This document shows, piece by piece, positions 25,283-38,075 of a stretch of 64,000 nucleotides of DNA. Both the position numbers and the translations under genes were made by a program. The stretch spans positions 46,714,508 to 46,778,507 of the forward strand of contig CM068378.1 in the NCBI GenBank assembly GCA_034770075.1. The letters run 5' to 3'. Within the stretch, counting starts at the first letter, position 1; each line of letters begins with the position of its first letter. The notes below the pieces were generated by a model that saw nothing but the letters and a program-made list of their open reading frames with translations, did no database searches and was not told the DNA's origin. The DNA comes from Aralia elata. Its lineage: Eukaryota > Streptophyta > Magnoliopsida > Apiales > Araliaceae.

Positions 25283-28086
25283 TGTAACGAATAAATTAAT
25301 TGCGTTGTGATTCTGGGGACAGAATCCTTTTAAGGAGGGAAGGATGTAACGAATGTGATTTTTGTGATTAAATAAAAATATTTATTGAGATATATAAATA
25401 TTTTTGTTAATTTATTTATTGAGTAAAATAAATAATTTATAAAGTTATGGTAAAAGAATTTATGTTAAATGCTATTTAAATGTGATTTGATGTGATTATT
25501 CTAATTTAATTTAATAATTAAATTAGATGATTAATGATTTATTTGAATAAGATAATTTATTTGGTGTTATTGTTATTGGTTAAATGGAATTATTAATTAA
25601 ATTAGTAAGGTTTAATTGAATTTATTTAATAATAAGTTTAATTAATTTAAAAGTGTGACAATTAAAACTATATAGTAAAATGGATTGTTAAAATAAATCG
25701 AGAAAGGGTTTTATTTAGTTAAACCAAACAAGGCCTTGTGACCCTTGGTTGGTAAAAGTAGATTATTTGGTATTTGGGTTTGCCAAATAAGGCCTAACCC
25801 TTTGTTTTTCTTTAACTGACAAATTAATAGCTAAGCTACGTTAAAGTTAGTAATCAGTTTATTTTTTTAAAAGAAAGAAAAAAAACACAGAGTTTAACAA
25901 AGAGAAAAGAGAAGAAAGAAAATACAGAGAATAAGAGAAAAATTGAGAGTTTTGTGAATTGAGAAGGAGAAGGAAGATAATTACTAAGCTAGGAAATCAT
26001 CTTGTATAGCTAAAAGGTATAATCCTTTTTAAAAGTTCTTCACTATATTCTTATTATTTTACTTCTCTGTATATGATTTCTATTTTATTGTATGTGAATT
26101 CATATGCTAAATACATGAATTACTTGGTTATGGTTGATAGTAAACATGTATTAGATGATTATATGATGGCTATAGATTAATTTGAATGTATTAATCCATG
26201 AAAGCATGTTTTAGAATGAAGTTTTTGGTTTTACAGAGTCTTACTTTTATGTATGGCTTATGTGTATGAAATTGATGTTTAATTTGGTTAATAACCGGTG
26301 AATTGACAATTGATTATGATTATATGATGAAAAACGAAAAGAATGGGAGTAGAATAGATTAAAATGGTTGAACGATGAATTCACAGTGTTTGATTTCATT
26401 AAAATGGCTAAACTATGATGGTTGATTAGGCAGTGAATTTTTGGATTCTAATTAGTTGATTAGGTGTATTATAATGGTTAAATTGGTTAGAAACATGTTG
26501 GGTAATTGTTTTCTAGCATATTTGATGTCTGGGTAAGTTTAAATTATGTATTGGATGGTAGAATTTGAAAATTTTGGCTTAGGATTTCACTGGTTCGCGA
26601 ACTGTAGGAGATGACTGCCGAGTCTCTCGCCCCGGCGAGAGAAATGAACTGTAAATCTTCGCCCCGACGAAGTCTCGCCCCGGCGAGAATATTGTTAAGA
26701 AAATCTTCGCCCCGACGAGCTTTTTGTTAAGGAATATTCTCGCCCCGGCGAGGGAACAGTAGCTGAAATTTTAAATTTTTTATTTTTCTTTGTGATTTTA
26801 CTATGATGTTATAAACAAGTTTAAAACTTAAATTAAGGTATAAAGTGACTAATAAGATACCACGAAGGTTGTTAAGCAAGTACTTGATGATTATCGAATG
26901 TCAATCGAGATGTTATAATAAAATAGGATAAGAACAAGACTTAAACATATATTATTCTGTAACTAATTATTGTTACCATTTTATAATCGGAATGTATAGG
27001 GTGATTAAGGAACATGAATTTAATCTGTAATCTACGCACGAGGCAAGTTTTTCCTCCCTTAAACTTGTTATTTCCTTTAAAGCAAGTTTACTTTCATTGA
27101 GCAAGTTTATTAACCTTAGCTTATTATTATTCAAACAAGGTTGTTATCATGGCAAGTGTTTATATTTACTTCAGTAATTTGTTGTTCGATCATTGATTGT
27201 TATTCAAACTTTGAACAGAATTTCTATTGTACAAACTCTATTGATGAATCAAATGTTTAGAGACTAGCAAACCTAATTGATTTAGCTAGTCCTTAGTTGA
27301 TGAGCGTTCTAAAGACTTATAATATTTTAAAATTGATCCGAACCATGTTCCTTTTGGTACGGATTTTGATGCTAAAATGAGATGAACAACCCTAATATAG
27401 GGGATTAATTACGCGACAGCGTTAAAATGTTTGTGCACAATACATTGTACAAAGGGTTGATCCCCCTGAGTACGAGATGGATGGTCCATAGTCTATAAGA
27501 TTGTTAAAGGTTACGGTAGAAATACTTGTTAACCTAGGACATAGTTCGAGGTCTTGTGACCCTCAGATACAATTTTAAACCTTGAATTCTATAATCAGTT
27601 CTTGAGCCAAGTATCCTATTAAGCTTTCATCTCTCGATTGGTTATTGATTGAATTCAGAAAACTACAATACCTCAGTTGGAATCTATTTCGTTAATTATT
27701 CAATTGTTATCGTTATTATGCTTGTGGGAAATTGTTTGCTCACTCTTGCACTAAAACATTGCAGCTAAGACTGAGAAATCGGACGAGTCGTCCACAAGTA
27801 AACGCAAGGGCAAGATGCCGAAGTAGCAAGAGACCTGTTACACATTTGATGTTTATTTGTAACAAGACTTATTTTAAATTACGTTTTATTTCCGCATTGA
27901 TGTAATAGAGGTTAGATAACCTGGGATTTGTTTGATTAAGAGATTTGAGATGTAACCCCTTTTTGTGGGAAGATATTTCATTCAGTTTAATTATATTATC
28001 TTTATTATGGGTAGTTAGTCATGAATGTATGGTATAGTGAACACCAAGTCTGTGGAGTTGAAGTACCCGGATTTGGGGGTGTCACA
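25283..28086 (+). repeat. 3' LTR of the plus-strand chromovirus
   Basis: Partner of 16911-19732; starts tgtaacgaataaatt and ends gtgtcaca. By eye it differs at scattered bases and by several small indels, more than the pair in the 795-14311 element. Its palindromic word array (26626-26752) is arranged differently from that of the 5' LTR. Confidence 0.92.
26626..26752. repeat. Array of five ctcgccccggcgag words, rearranged copy
   Basis: Word starts are at 26626, 26658, 26674, 26706 and 26739, giving steps 32, 16, 32, 33. The 16 bp doubled unit sits one position earlier than in the 5' LTR array (18271-18397). Confidence 0.85.
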
Positions 28087-28091
28087 GTGTT
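28087..28091. repeat. Target-site duplication gtgtt, right copy
   Basis: Directly after the 3' LTR; matches 16906-16910. Confidence 0.9.
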
Positions 28092-28227
28092 GATAGTCCT
28101 CTGATGTCACTGTAAGTTTGCAAAAACGAGAACATACATACAATCATATTGTAATAAAGCAAAAGCATGATATAAGTTGAATTTAAAATTTTCTGTAATC
28201 CCAAGAATTACCTTATGTAATATTATT
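28092..28227 (-). repeat. Copia-type LTR fragment, first part
   Basis: Starts with tctgatgtcactgtaagtt, which parallels the primer-binding site and LTR end of the copia element at 54618-54640 (tctgataccactgttaagtt) in minus orientation. Similarity continues through aataaagcaaaagc. It is split at 28227 by a solo LTR and resumes at 32694. Confidence 0.55.
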
Positions 28228-30118
28228 TGTGACGCCCCCGAATCCGGGTTACCTTATCCACGAATTTGGTGCATCACTGTGCAACTAGTACATCATACTA
28301 TCAATAACTCATTGCGGAAACTAAAAGTATTTACATTGACATAATATAAATATTGTCGTCCCAAGCCTCAGAACCATAACTAAAACGTCAATTAATAATC
28401 ATTACCAATTTAATACTACTCCTGCTGTATATATAACAGTCCATATCAATACAAGCATTAACAATTATTATCTCAAACTCTTCTCAATCTCAGGTTTTGT
28501 AACATTTAACTCAAACGCAAGGTTCAGATTCTAACTTTATTCAATCCCTGAATATTTACAATGTTATTCAACAACTATATATTCATTATAAAAATTTCCT
28601 TTATACATCATCGGCATCCTTGTAGTTTACTATGACAAGTAACTAACATAATCATATCTTACATACTATAATGGATGACCTTCATTTTTAACTAAAGGTT
28701 TACATAGTCAAATTCACGTACATCATACACTGTCATCACAGCTAAATAATTACAATAAAGAAACATGTAGCAACCTTCTTGTATCCCTGCGCCTCTAATC
28801 CTTATCATCACGATATTAAGATAATTGCATTGCATCGTAAATCTGCAAAAGTTTTATTTTTGCAAGAATGAGCACGACGGCTTAGCAAGAACTAACAGTT
28901 TTCACATTTCATGCTTCACGTAACACATAAGTTTGCATTTTTATCCATGCATCATGATTCTCATACTATGCATCTTACTCATGCATTATAAATCTTATGC
29001 AATTCATCTATATATATGCATCATGCATCTCATAGCGTACCTCATGCATCTCACATTGTATGTTTACAATAATTCAAGTTCCACATTGAACAATATAGTC
29101 ACATAATTGCACCTTATGCACACTTTAATCATGCTCGCAAATAATTCACACAACAGTAGAGGATTTAGCAATCAATTCATGTACATCAATACATTTAAAC
29201 AAGTCAACAAGTTACTGAAAGAACTTGCCTTAAAGCGTTCCTTGCCAAATTATGATGGCTCGTCCTTCAAATATCCTACACAATTTATTTAACAATAAAA
29301 TACCAATTAGCCACTAAAAGGGCTTCATATAAAGGTTTATATTAAAATAATTCTTATCTCCTATTGTTCGCGCATTATAGATAATTAACGCGGTTAACAC
29401 TAAAACATTTCCCGGCGTCGCGTCGTTTGAAAACGTTATGACCCTCATCATCATCAATCCTTATTGGCTTACAATAACCCTACTTCATATCTCATAATGT
29501 TCGTTTCATTTGAATCGAAACACTATTTAAGTTCATTAACACTTTACGCAGCGTTTCGACGTTTACACGTCACATGCCTAATTTGCCTCTTTTGCATGTG
29601 CTTAGCATGTTCATACATTGGGTTATAACACACTATCATGTTTCATTATTATTAGAAACAAAATATTAAACAAAGTTATACACACTTGTCACGGCGTTAC
29701 GACGCTTGCACGCCCATACGCCAAACTTGTCTACTCGAACGCCTAAGCGACATAGAATTACGTATGCTTAACACGCTTATTTGACTTATCTAATACTCAT
29801 TGAATAATGCTAAGTATCATTATCATTTATAAAATTCATGTTTTAGAATTTAGAACATCAAAACATAGCGTCAAAACATTGCACGTTGCGCACGCGCATG
29901 TCCGACGCCCTCCGATTGTCTCCAACCGCACATCAGTCCTAAAGATGGCCAATTTGGGAATTTATCCCAACCTCAAATGTTAAAACTTATTAAAAGAAAG
30001 TTGTAGGTCTACTCTTTCTCTTTCTGAATCATCTTGAATCACCTCAATTCGAGTTCGTATTAAAACGTTATGCCCATTTTAGTAAAGGACGTCAAAGCTG
30101 ATTCTGGCCTAACATTGG

Positions 30119-30210
30119 ACCGGCGTATATACGCCCAAAATGTGCCTGTGACCGGCGTATATATGCCCAAGACAGTAGCATCGGCGTAAAGGCAGCGTAT
30201 ATATGCCCGA
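30119..30210. repeat. Array of ggcgtatatacgcc palindromic words in the solo LTR
   Basis: GGCG-TATATA-CGCC at 30122-30135; a one-base variant 32 bp later; then a rearranged double site (gcgt at 30184 and 30195). It occupies the same place as the agcgcctacggcgct array of the sister LTRs at 42440-42540 and 49134-49235. Confidence 0.8.
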
Positions 30211-32199
30211 ACTCAGCTCTGTTCGTTCTTGAATGCTCTGTTTTGACATACTTACTTCAAACCTTCATAACTTTTTCTATACACGTTCAAATTGGTCCAT
30301 TTCGGACTCTATGGACTCCTAATTCATGGGGCTACAACATATCAAAAATTCATAAACACCCATTAAAATTAACATGTCCAAATCTTAGGCCAAAGTACCA
30401 AGTTCATACTCTGTTTTTTAGTGTTCTAAGTGTCCTTCACTAAAACCAACACCAAATCTTCGCTTTTACATCTTTTTACTCGATTCCAGTTGGGTAAATT
30501 TTGTAACCCATGGGAATACAATACTATATCAACAAATAAATCAAACACACAAGAAATCATAGCTACAAAGTCCTCTAAATTCGTCCAACAGTCCATATTA
30601 TCCAAAAAGTCCATTGTTCTTTATGTTCTTCATCCTCCTTAAGCATAGGTACAGATTTATTGCGTTTTTGTTCCACTTTGATGTTATTAATGGCTTATAT
30701 AACCTCTTAACAACATTTATCATCATCCAACACAAACAAAAACAAAAAGAATCACTAGAAAATCGAATTACAAGCTCAAGAGCTTAAAAACCATAAAAAC
30801 TTGAAAACCTTTACAAGAAATCAAATGGAAAGGATTTGGTTGGTGTTTACCTCTGTAAATCCTTCCTAGATGATTAAGAAGCTTGGCTAGGATTGATTTT
30901 GAGGGTTCTCCTTGCTTGGATTCTCTTCTTCTTCACCCGTGCCTCCTTCTTCTTCCTCCTTCCTTTTTTCGGTGACCTTCTTCTTTTCTGGCGACTTCTC
31001 CGGCGACCTTCTCCTTCTTTCTTCTTCCTCTTTGCAGCTCTCTCCCTCTCTCTCTCTAGCAGCTGATGGTAGTTTGAATGGGATGCAAGAGAGAATTGGA
31101 AAATGATTTGGGAGAAGTGGAGGAGTGAATTAAGGAGAAGTGGGAGAAAAATGGGAGTGGCTCAAGGTGGCCAAATTTTCTAAGCTTGTCGGCAAATACT
31201 CCCCATGCTCTCATTTGATTGGTCTAATGTGGTTGGGTGGTTCCCACTTGGAGTAACAAGCCAAAATAAATACCCAAATACACAAAAATATATCTGAAAT
31301 CTCCCACTTTTGTACCAAAACTGGTAAATAACTCTACCCAAAATTAAAATGGGTACTACCATAAATATTGAGATGGGTAAAAATAATTATTATGAAATTT
31401 TTTCAAGTATTCAGAACACCCATATCATACATTTCGGATACGGATAAAATCACATATCAGCTCAAATAAAATTTCTGACGCTTGGAAAAATTTTTCGTGC
31501 TCATACACATATTTATGAAATTTATTAAAATTGGAAAAGACACAAAAATATTATGGCATGAATAGTACCTCGGGAAACGTGCCCCGTGAATAGTCATTTT
31601 GTGATTTTTCACGAAATCAATTATTCACTCATACGGTTCAATAACGCATAAAGCTTCATACGTTGACATCATTTGAGTTATAAAATATCCTTAAAGGACA
31701 TTACATAAAAATAATATTTAATTCATTTAATAATATTAATAAACCCAAATTACAAGGGTATTCACGATTTGCGATTGCTGTTCTTCACGATTAACTCCCC
31801 ATAATCATATACATCATCGCACATAAATCTCACTCATAATTCGAGTTAGCGTCTTTACAACAAATAACTCATTCAATAATGTTATCCATCAACTATTTAT
31901 TTAATCCAGTAAATAGTACTCTAGCGATATTTTCTCGAAACCGCCAAATTAGCTTATACGAAAACTTTCATACCTGTTAATCATCGTCTAAACATAATCT
32001 AGGTTATAAGGTAACATTTAAACACTTAACACATAATATTATTAATAAAAGTCTATTTTATTCAATAATATCCATAAGTTCGAATTATCAAGTTACCCAC
32101 GTCTCGCGATCGTTACAATTATTAACTAGTAACTCATTCATTCTAATCTATGTATATATTTCACATTTATATATACACATTAAGCTCACTAAATAAATC

Positions 32200-32201
32200 A
32201 C

Positions 32202-32250
<49 letters not shown>

Positions 32251-32278
32251 ACACATATATATATATATATATATATAT
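32200..32278. repeat. (AT)n microsatellite in the solo LTR
   Basis: Interrupted runs of atatat. The homologous site is short in the LTR at about 40390 and long at 47039-47092. Confidence 0.9.
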
Positions 32279-32693
32279 TCGAACTCAACACGTCTCATAA
32301 TAAGAATTATTCTAAATTAAATTCTTATTATAATTATTCTCGAAAATCCGGGTTGTCACATCCTTTCCTCCTTATAAGGATTCCATCCTCGGAATCACAA
32401 ATATCAAACCTCTCTTACTCGGTTTGCGTAAACCTTCTTCCAAAATTGTTTTTGTTGAATTATTTCAACGCATGACTATATCATAGGTTTTACATCTCCT
32501 ATTTAATCCACTTACCTTAATAGATTCTTATAGGTTTTATCTTATCACCTTTATCAACTCAATCATACTCTGAGTACTATCTTATGTTTAACCCATCAAT
32601 TTCCTTTTCTAAGGATCATTGTATGTCACCATCATCATAATAATTTAATATCATGATTTACTAACTCATAAACATTCGGGATATTACATTATT

Positions 32694-33857
32694 AATTGAG
32701 GAAGGATAAAAGATATACATTAAAAGATGATACAACCCTTTTGATCAAATCTTCAAATTCCAATCATTTGCTCCTCCGTGTTTCTCCAATTTTTCGGATC
32801 AAACGCAAGATACTCAATGTGTGCAGCGCTCTAAAGGTAATCCACCAAGAGTATGTTGATTGAAAAAATGAATTTAGGTTTCTCCAAACCTTGGGTGGCT
32901 AGCCCCAATTCTCTCTCCTAACACTTTTAGGTTTTTGAGAATGCTGATGATTAGTCTCCAATCCAAATAAGACCCATCTTATTTATGGACCAACCTTCCA
33001 TCCTAAACCTTTTAGGACTTAGGGGTTTAATTTAATTTAATTCCCAAACTATTTAAGAATTAAATAATTTATAATAATAATAAGAATAAGAATAAGAATA
33101 CTTCTTATTAATTTATAATTATTATTTCTCCAAATACTTAATTATAAATATTAAGCTATTTAATTTATTAATTTATTCCACTAATAATAATTTCCTTTTA
33201 TGGTGTGAACCTTTAGGTTCAATATTATACCGGTAGTAAAATAAATAAATTAGAACCATTCTAATATTATTTATAATGAATTAAACTACTTTAATTCAAA
33301 TATAAATAAATATATTTATTTTACATCATGAGTGACACCTTACATTAGTATATCATGACTATTCGGATAATATGGAATAAACGTTTAATCACATAGAACC
33401 TATTCAGTAATAGTTACCGTACAATTCAATCCTTCTACCACACAATGTCTAAATCAAATATAAAACACAAAATTACTGTCAAGTTTTATTTATTTGATCA
33501 TATATATTTTAATTATAAAATGCACAACTCTAGTTAATGCAAATTAGAAAAATCCTTTCTAATTTTCATGCAACCCTGGCTAGGGATTTGCGAGTTGTCA
33601 TTTATCGAATCACATAGGACATTCTCTCCCTTTATTGGAAGTGGTAGATCATTTGTTGATTATTCACATACCTCCATGTACACTTTATTATACCCGAACA
33701 TATCTTATAACATACTCTGAAGTATTAAGGAGTATGACAAAGTATAACTCAGAATACACAAGGTACTATGACTATCTCAAGTCCAAGGATCACTCGTATT
33801 ACTGTCACTATAAGAACTCTTATTTAAAGATAAGTAAAACTGTTGTCCGATTTATAT
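32694..33857 (-). repeat. Copia-type LTR fragment, second part
   Basis: Continues the LTR begun at 28092. Recognisable blocks shared with the copia LTRs at 36241-38061 include ctttaggttc with ataccggt, gttaccgtacaattcaatcc, tcatttatcgaatcacatag, and ctcaagtccaaggatcac. It is clearly a diverged subfamily. Similarity stops near 33857, where a different LTR-like sequence begins, so the LTR is truncated. The frame at 33635-33859 lies in it and has no matching use elsewhere. Confidence 0.6.
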
Positions 33858-35124
33858 AACGACAAATTCGCGCAAGTATACACGGTCAATCAAGTAATAT
33901 AGAAGTAAGAAGAATGTGGAACCCACAAAGAACAAGTACTAATAATTATCCTAATTATAAATTTACTACCAATTCAATTTAATTTATACGGTCACCAATA
34001 TTGATTTTTGAGAATAATTTAAATTTAAAACTGAAATTAAGCTAAACTAACAAGAATTAATTACCAAATATGTTTAATCTAGGAATACAATTTCTCCAAT
34101 TGCTTTACATTAACCTCTTCACCCTATTTCCAAGTTATTAATCCAATGAGTTGTTAACTGGGATTGCCTATCCATTCATTAACATCTTTCAATGATTAAT
34201 AAAAAGATATATTTCAGTTATATTACTATTTTTATGCAAGACACTTAAAACAAATTCATTAAACACAAAATCCCAATTAAGTTACGCATGGCACATAGGT
34301 ATTTTCATCCTACATACTATTATGTTATTCTAGAAAGAATCAACAAATTAATACATTATTACATCCATATCTAATCATAGATTTTCTTTTTCAATTCCAT
34401 CTAAGATATCAGATTAACTGCTGGCCAAACAATTAATAAATTAAACACAAGATAAGATAAACAACTCAACAGGAACAATATGTGAAAATATGGATAAATA
34501 AATTAAAGCATCATAAAAGGTTCTATTGTACCCCTAATTAAAAGTTTAGTTCATCATCCTAATGAAAATTATCATCTCAAATATGAAAAACATTCAAAGT
34601 ACAGATAAAGAAATGGAAGATAAGAAGAAAATCTCTAGTGAGAATCTTTAATCTCCTTAGCCTCAATGTCTGACTCTTTTTGTTCTCTAATCCAATCCTC
34701 AAGCCTCCTTAGGTGGTTGTCAATTCTTATAGTAAAAAAGTCTCCCAAACCCAAGTCATAAACAAGTATTTATAACTCTCATGGAAACCCTAGTTAATTA
34801 GGCATCCAAAAATTCTATTACAACTCAAATTGGTCATAATTACATTAAATTCAACATCATTGCCATGCGTATGGCGCGCCCGCGTCGCTTATAGGCCAAA
34901 ATGGGCGCGCCCCATGCCGGTCCACCAGATTCTACTCTTTCGGCACGCCCCGCGCCAACTTCCTTGTTAATCTGGCGCACCCCGTGCCGGGCAATTTTTT
35001 GCTCTGACCTTTGTTAGTAAAATGAACATAACTCTCTCATCCGAGCTCCAATTGGGACGATTCAAGATGTTCTGAAAATCTAAGAAGTAGATCTACGACT
35101 TTCATGTTTTGAGAATTGAGAGAT
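33858..35124 (+). repeat. Gypsy (probably Tat/Athila) LTR-like segment
   Basis: Begins near cgcgcaagtatacacgg, with a nearby gtggaacccacaaag segment, a pattern common in plant Tat/Athila-type LTRs. It contains a GC word array (34873-34992) followed by an agtaaaatgaacataac block that also occurs in the LTRs of the 39986-50915 family. It is cut at 35124 by a copia LTR. It may be the 3' LTR of the host element at 1-16910, but the intervening insertions prevent proof. Confidence 0.5.
34873..34992. repeat. Array of four ggcgcgccccg-type words
   Basis: Word starts are at 34873, 34904, 34942 and 34974 (steps 31, 38, 32). Forms include ggcacgccccgcgcc and ggcgcaccccgtgcc, with GGCRC and GYGCC arms. 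Confidence 0.75.
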
Positions 35125-36240
35125 TGAAAGTAGTATGCACACAACAAGCCAATCATATTTGATATGATGTAACATATACTTTCTAATCTTATTCATTTAT
35201 TAATAAAAGTATTAACGACATTTTATTTTATCTATATGGTGCTGTCATATAATATGTGATAAACCCATAGTTTTCAGCAATGCTTTTAGAATTATGATGA
35301 TGATCATACTAATGAGATTTAAATTCTTAGAAAGCTTAAAACTAAAATCGTTCCTAATTGTTGGATTACTAAAAAGGGGATTAATGAATCCGGATAGATT
35401 AGTACATATGTTGGTTGCTCTTAGGAAGAGGATGATTGATCTTATAATTATTTGTGTGGAGATACAAAAGCAAGTATGTAGGTACTTATTAGAGAATAAG
35501 TTCACTGAATGTGGCTCGCTAAGGAATACCTAATGGAGTTTTACTCGCCTGTCAATAGGAATTCCTCTAGTGATAGTAGTACAAGTGATCCTTGGACTTG
35601 AGATCATCATAGTATATTGTGTATGATGAGTTATACTTTGACATGTTCCTGAAGACCTTTAGGGTATATCAAAGGGTATGACTTATTATAATAAGTTGTA
35701 TATGGAGATAGGTGAATGATCAACAAAAAATTTACTACATATAGTAAAGGATGTGAATGTCCTATGTGATTCGATAAATGACATCTCAGTAGTCCTTCGC
35801 CAATGCAGAATGAAATTAGAAAGGAGTTTCTAATTTGCATTATTTAGAGTTGTGCATTTGGGAATTAAAATACATATAATTAAATAAAATAAGACTTGAC
35901 AGTAATTCCATTTCTTATATTTAATTGGGACATTGTATGGTAAAAGGATTCAATTGTACAGTAACTATGCACTGAAAGGTTCTTTTGTGATTAATGTTAA
36001 AATCTATATTATTTGGAAAGTCGTTGATCGCTAAGGGGGCTTACCCTTATTGTAGAATAAATGTTATTTATTTAAATGAATTAAATAGTTTAATTTATTT
36101 ATTTAAATATGGTTAGAATTGTTCTAATTGATTTATTCACAACTAGTTTAATATGGAAAACCTAAAGGGTCACACCGCAAAAAGAAAATATTTATTTAAG
36201 AAGTAAATGACATAATTGCAATAATAAGTTAAGTGTATTT
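35125..36240 (+). repeat. 5' LTR of plus-strand copia element, first part
   Basis: Starts TGAAAGTAGTATGCACAC and is the reverse complement of the same family's LTR at 36241-38061, with many differences. It is interrupted at 36240 by the minus-strand copia insertion and resumes at 61664. The last five bases tattt are the TSD of that insertion. Open frames inside are LTR shadows. Confidence 0.85.
36236..36240. repeat. Target-site duplication tattt, left copy
   Basis: Matches 61659-61663 around the minus-strand copia. Confidence 0.88.
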
Positions 36241-38061
36241 TGTTAGGTTTGTATATTACGCAAACATGCAACCAAATTACATAAATAGAGCGGCAGCGCG
36301 ATAAAACTGATTTTAAAATTTTATACAAACCATCACTATGATCAATCTATATGCTCAAATAACGATATAAACGAAAGAGAAAGAGAATAAGAATTATACC
36401 CTCGTAGGACAAAGCTTCCTCAGGTACAAGTTCAACTCATAGTCCATATTCTTCTTGAAATCCACCAGTTAGAATCCTTCTCTTGATCAACGTTAGCCAC
36501 CCAAGTGTTTGGCCTCTAGAGGTGATCAACCAAGGAAAGATAGGTATTGAAGAAGATGGGTGTTGGCAAAACCCTAGTTTCTATCTCTATAGAAATTGCA
36601 AGTGTTCTCCATAATTCTAATAGAAGTGTGTGTAACCCTAATCTATGATAAGACTCCTCTTATTTATAGATGTTGGAAAAACCCTTCTCAAAACTATTTA
36701 GGATTAGGGTTTCTATTCTAATTAAACTCCTTAAATTAAATTAAGCTCCTAATCTAATTAGGAATTCATGAGAGAGTACTTCTATTAATTAATTCCCAAT
36801 CCCTATTAGGAATTAAATAATAGTAATAATAATAATAACAATAATAATAATAATAAGACTTCTCTTATTAATTTATATTTAATATTTTCAAAATATTAAA
36901 TAATAAATATTAAGCTATTTAATTTATTCTATCTCCATAGATTAAATTAAATATACTTAACTTATTATTACAATTATGCCATTTACTTTTTAAATAAATA
37001 TTTTCCTTTTTGCGGTGTAACCCTTTAGGTTCTCCATATTAAACCGGTTGTGAATAAATCAGTTAGAACAATTCTAATCATATTTAAATAAATAAATTAA
37101 ACTATTTAATTCATTTAATTAAATAATATTTATTCTGCAATAAGGGTAAGCTCCCTTAGCGATCAACTACTTTCCAGATAATATAGATTTCAACATTAAT
37201 CACAAAAGAACCTTTCAGTAAATAGTTACCGTACAATTCAATCCTTATACCAAACAATGTCCCAATTAAACATAAGACATGAAATTATTGTCAAGTTTTA
37301 TTTTATTTAATTATATGTATTTCGATTCCCGAATGCACAACTCTAAATAATGTAAATTAAAAACTCCTTTCTAATTTCATTCTGCCTTAGCCAAGGACTA
37401 CTGAGATGTCATTTATCGAATCACATAGGACATTCACATCTTTTACTATACGTGGTAGATTCTTTATTGATCATTCACCTATCTCCATGTATAACTTATT
37501 ATACCCAATCATACCATTTGATATATCCTAAAGGTCTTAAGGGACATGTCAAAGTATAACTCATCATACACAAGATACTATGATGATCTCAAGTCCAAGG
37601 ATCACTTGTACTACTATCACCAGAGGAATTCCTATTAACAGGCGAGTAAAACTCCATTACGTATTCCTTAGCGAGCCACATTCAGTGAACTTATTCTCCA
37701 ATAAGCACCCACATACTTGCTTTAGTGTCTCCACACAATGATTATGAGATCAATCATCCTCTTCCTAAGAGCAAGCAGCATATGTACTAATCTATCCGGA
37801 TTCACTAATCTCCTTTTTAGTAATCCAACGATTAGGAACGATTTTAGTTTATGAGCTATCTAGAATTTAGATCTCATTAGCATGATCACCATCATGATTC
37901 TAAAAGCATTGCTCAAAACTATAGGTTTATCACATATTAAATAACAACACCATGTAGATAAAGTAAAATGCCTTTAATACTTTTATTAATAAATGAATAA
38001 GATTACAAAGTATATGCTACATCACATCAAATATCATTGGCTTGTGTGCATACTACTTTCA
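36241..38061 (-). repeat. 3' LTR of minus-strand copia
   Basis: About 1.82 kb; plus-strand ends tgttaggttt and actactttca. It provides the empty-site version of the CACTA target (tttgatatatcc near 37520). Confidence 0.93.
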
Positions 38062-38075
38062 GTCTCCCACTTGCA
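38062..38075 (-). promoter_or_regulatory. Polypurine tract of minus-strand copia
   Basis: Minus strand gtgcaagtgggaga directly before the LTR start TGAAAG. Confidence 0.85.

Larger units (their letters stand above)
16911..28086 (+). mobile_element. Chromodomain Ty3/gypsy retrotransposon, plus strand, degenerate
   Basis: LTRs of about 2.8 kb (16911-19732, 25283-28086), TSD gtgtt on both sides, iMet primer-binding site (19736-19747), upstream coiled-coil frame, gag-pol with a C-terminal chromodomain, and polypurine tract (25270-25282). Clearly related to the 795-14311 element in gag-pol, but the LTRs differ. It carries many stops, a gag deletion, a frameshift and lost catalytic residues, so it is older or has decayed faster. 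Confidence 0.95.
28228..32688 (-). mobile_element. Solo gypsy LTR (same family as 39986-50915)
   Basis: A 4.46 kb LTR without internal sequence, in minus orientation. On the plus strand it starts tgtgacgcccccg and ends gggatattaca. TSD ttatt is present at both sides (28223-28227 and 32689-32693), so it arose by LTR-LTR recombination after a full insertion. It matches the LTRs at 39986-44222 and 46637-50915 but is diverged, and its GC word array (30119-30210) uses a different word. Confidence 0.88.

Noticed and set aside
28092..33857. Complete copia element
   Set aside because: Only LTR-like blocks are present, with no gag or pol, and the right end is truncated.
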